A DNA stretch of 47,727 nucleotides from Thioalkalivibrio sp. HK1 (GTDB lineage: Bacteria > Pseudomonadota > Gammaproteobacteria > HK1). Below the pieces are notes generated by a model, which saw only the letters and a program-made list of their open reading frames with translations, did not search any database and had not been told where the DNA came from. The stretch is taken from NCBI GenBank assembly GCA_000583135.1, contig JFBG01000020.1, positions 1-47,727 on the forward strand, read 5' to 3'. Below, piece after piece: positions 46,968 to 47,727 of this stretch. The position numbers and the translations under genes were made by a program. Within the stretch, counting starts at the first letter, position 1; each line of letters starts with the position of its first letter.

Positions 46968-47727
46968 TCCGGATGTCCCTTTCCGATGCGGCCGCTTCGC
47001 TCCGATCGGCAGGAGTCGGAAGCGGCGGGAATATCCCCTTGGATGGGGAATTTCTCGGGATCAGCATCGATTCGCGTACCACCTTGCCGCAGTCCCTGTT
47101 CGTGGCCTTGGCCGGTGCGCGTTTCGACGCCCATGATTTCATCGACCAGGCCGCGGATCGTCGAGCGGCGGCGGCCTTGGTCGAGCGCGATCTCCCGGGG
47201 GCTCGACTCCCCCTGCTGCGGGTGGACGACACCTTGCAGGCCTTGGGAGTTCTGGCTTCGGCTTGGCGCGAGCGCTTTCGCGATATCAAGATGGTGGCGA
47301 TCACCGGCAGCAACGGCAAGACCACCGTCAAGGAGATGGTGGCGGCGATCTTTCGGGAAGTGGGTCCGGTGTGTTCCACCCGCGGCAACTTCAACAACGA
47401 GATCGGGGTCCCTCTCACCCTATGCTCTTTGAGCGAGGGGCAGCGGATGGCGGTGTTGGAGCTCGGCGCGAATCATCCGGGCGAAATCGCAAGCCTTGCG
47501 CGCTTGGTCCGTCCCACGGTCGGCGTCATCACCCAATGCGCTCCGGCGCATTTGGAGGGTTTCGGCAGCCTCGATGCCGTCGCCCAAGCCAAGGGCGAGC
47601 TGATCGAGGGATTGGCCGATGACGCCATCGCGGTGATCAATGCCGATGACGCCTACGCTCCTGCCTCTCCTTCGGCACCGGCAAAGACGCCGATATCAGG
47701 GTGCAGCAGGCCGAATCCGGAGCCATT
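46964..47727 (+). CDS. murF: UDP-MurNAc-tripeptide:D-Ala-D-Ala ligase MurF (partial, apparent frameshift)
   Basis: MurF completes UDP-MurNAc-pentapeptide. From ATG 46964 (overlapping the murE stop) the frame shows SIDSRTTLPQSLFVALAGARFDAHDFI, the ATP loop AITGSNGKTTVKEM, CSTRGNFNNEIGVPLTL, AVLELGANHPGEIASL and PTVGVITQCAPAHLEGFGS, then VINADDAYAP. After about base 47662 the family sequence resumes in another frame as LSFGTGKDADIRVQQAESGAI (ttc at 47671 is two bases out of phase) and roughly ten residues of the usual linker are missing. The gene continues beyond the window. Either a real disrupting deletion or a sequence error near a contig end could explain this. Confidence 0.9.
   Translation, partial: MIRMSLSDAAASLRSAGVGSGGNIPLDGEFLGISIDSRTTLPQSLFVALAGARFDAHDFIDQAADRRAAAALVERDLPGARLPLLRVDDTLQALGVLASAWRERFRDIKMVAITGSNGKTTVKEMVAAIFREVGPVCSTRGNFNNEIGVPLTLCSLSEGQRMAVLELGANHPGEIASLARLVRPTVGVITQCAPAHLEGFGSLDAVAQAKGELIEGLADDAIAVINADDAYAPASPSAPAKTPISGCSRPNPEP

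Overview
The window is chromosomal core DNA of a gammaproteobacterium, GC-rich (about 60% by eye). This rests on gene content and order: queA-tgt-yajC-secD-secF, ibaG-murA-hisG-hisD, petABC-sspA-sspB, dolP/yraN/lpoA divergent from rsmI, then rnpB-mraZ-rsmH-ftsL-ftsI-murE-murF. From general knowledge, this order resembles the murA-to-dcw stretch of Pseudomonas and of purple sulfur/Thioalkalivibrio-type gammaproteobacteria. I cannot name the species. I see no prophage, insertion sequence, CRISPR array or defence locus.

Layout: (1) 1-8.7 kb holds a YbbA/YbbP ABC pair, an MtfA-type metallopeptidase, a LarA-like (DUF2088) enzyme, NADP isocitrate dehydrogenase and a PuuD-like amidotransferase. (2) 9-15.4 kb holds a YeeZ-like dehydrogenase and pdxH on the plus strand. 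They face a minus-strand run: CCAEP-tail radical SAM protein, hslR, mpl and a LON-substrate-domain protein. A tRNA-Glu(CTC) sits at the head of that run. (3) 15.7-25 kb holds pcnB, folK, tRNA-Leu(CAA), queA, tgt, yajC, secD and secF (RNA processing, queuosine, protein export). (4) 25.1-30.4 kb holds mlaC, ibaG, murA, a short-form hisG and hisD, then a convergent conserved hypothetical gene with a DUF120/riboflavin-kinase-like look. (5) 30.8-36.1 kb holds the cytochrome bc1 operon petABC, sspA, sspB and, convergently, dolP. (6) 36.1-40.8 kb holds yraN and lpoA (minus), rsmI and rnpB. (7) 41.4 kb to the end holds the start of the division and cell-wall cluster. It is preceded by four TGGNN boxes at exact 10-bp spacing, the pattern expected for MraZ autoregulation.

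Many junctions are translationally coupled by ATGA or TGATG overlaps (radical SAM/hslR, hisG/hisD, petA/petB/petC, lpoA/yraN, rsmH/ftsL/ftsI/murE/murF). Several blocks look pruned relative to relatives: mlaC without mlaFED or mlaB, no hisC or DegQ/AlgW-type protease between hisD and petA, and no diaA/gmhA between yraN and dolP.

The points most worth following are: an apparent frameshift/deletion in murF about 65 bases from the window end; the uncharacterised DUF120-like gene; the CCAEP-tail radical SAM protein; the MraZ operator array with a 9-bp tandem repeat upstream of it; tandem micro-duplications in queA and a very long acidic linker in lpoA; and a genome-wide-looking excess of TCGA/GATC/CGAT words. 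I do not see a convincing new multi-gene system.
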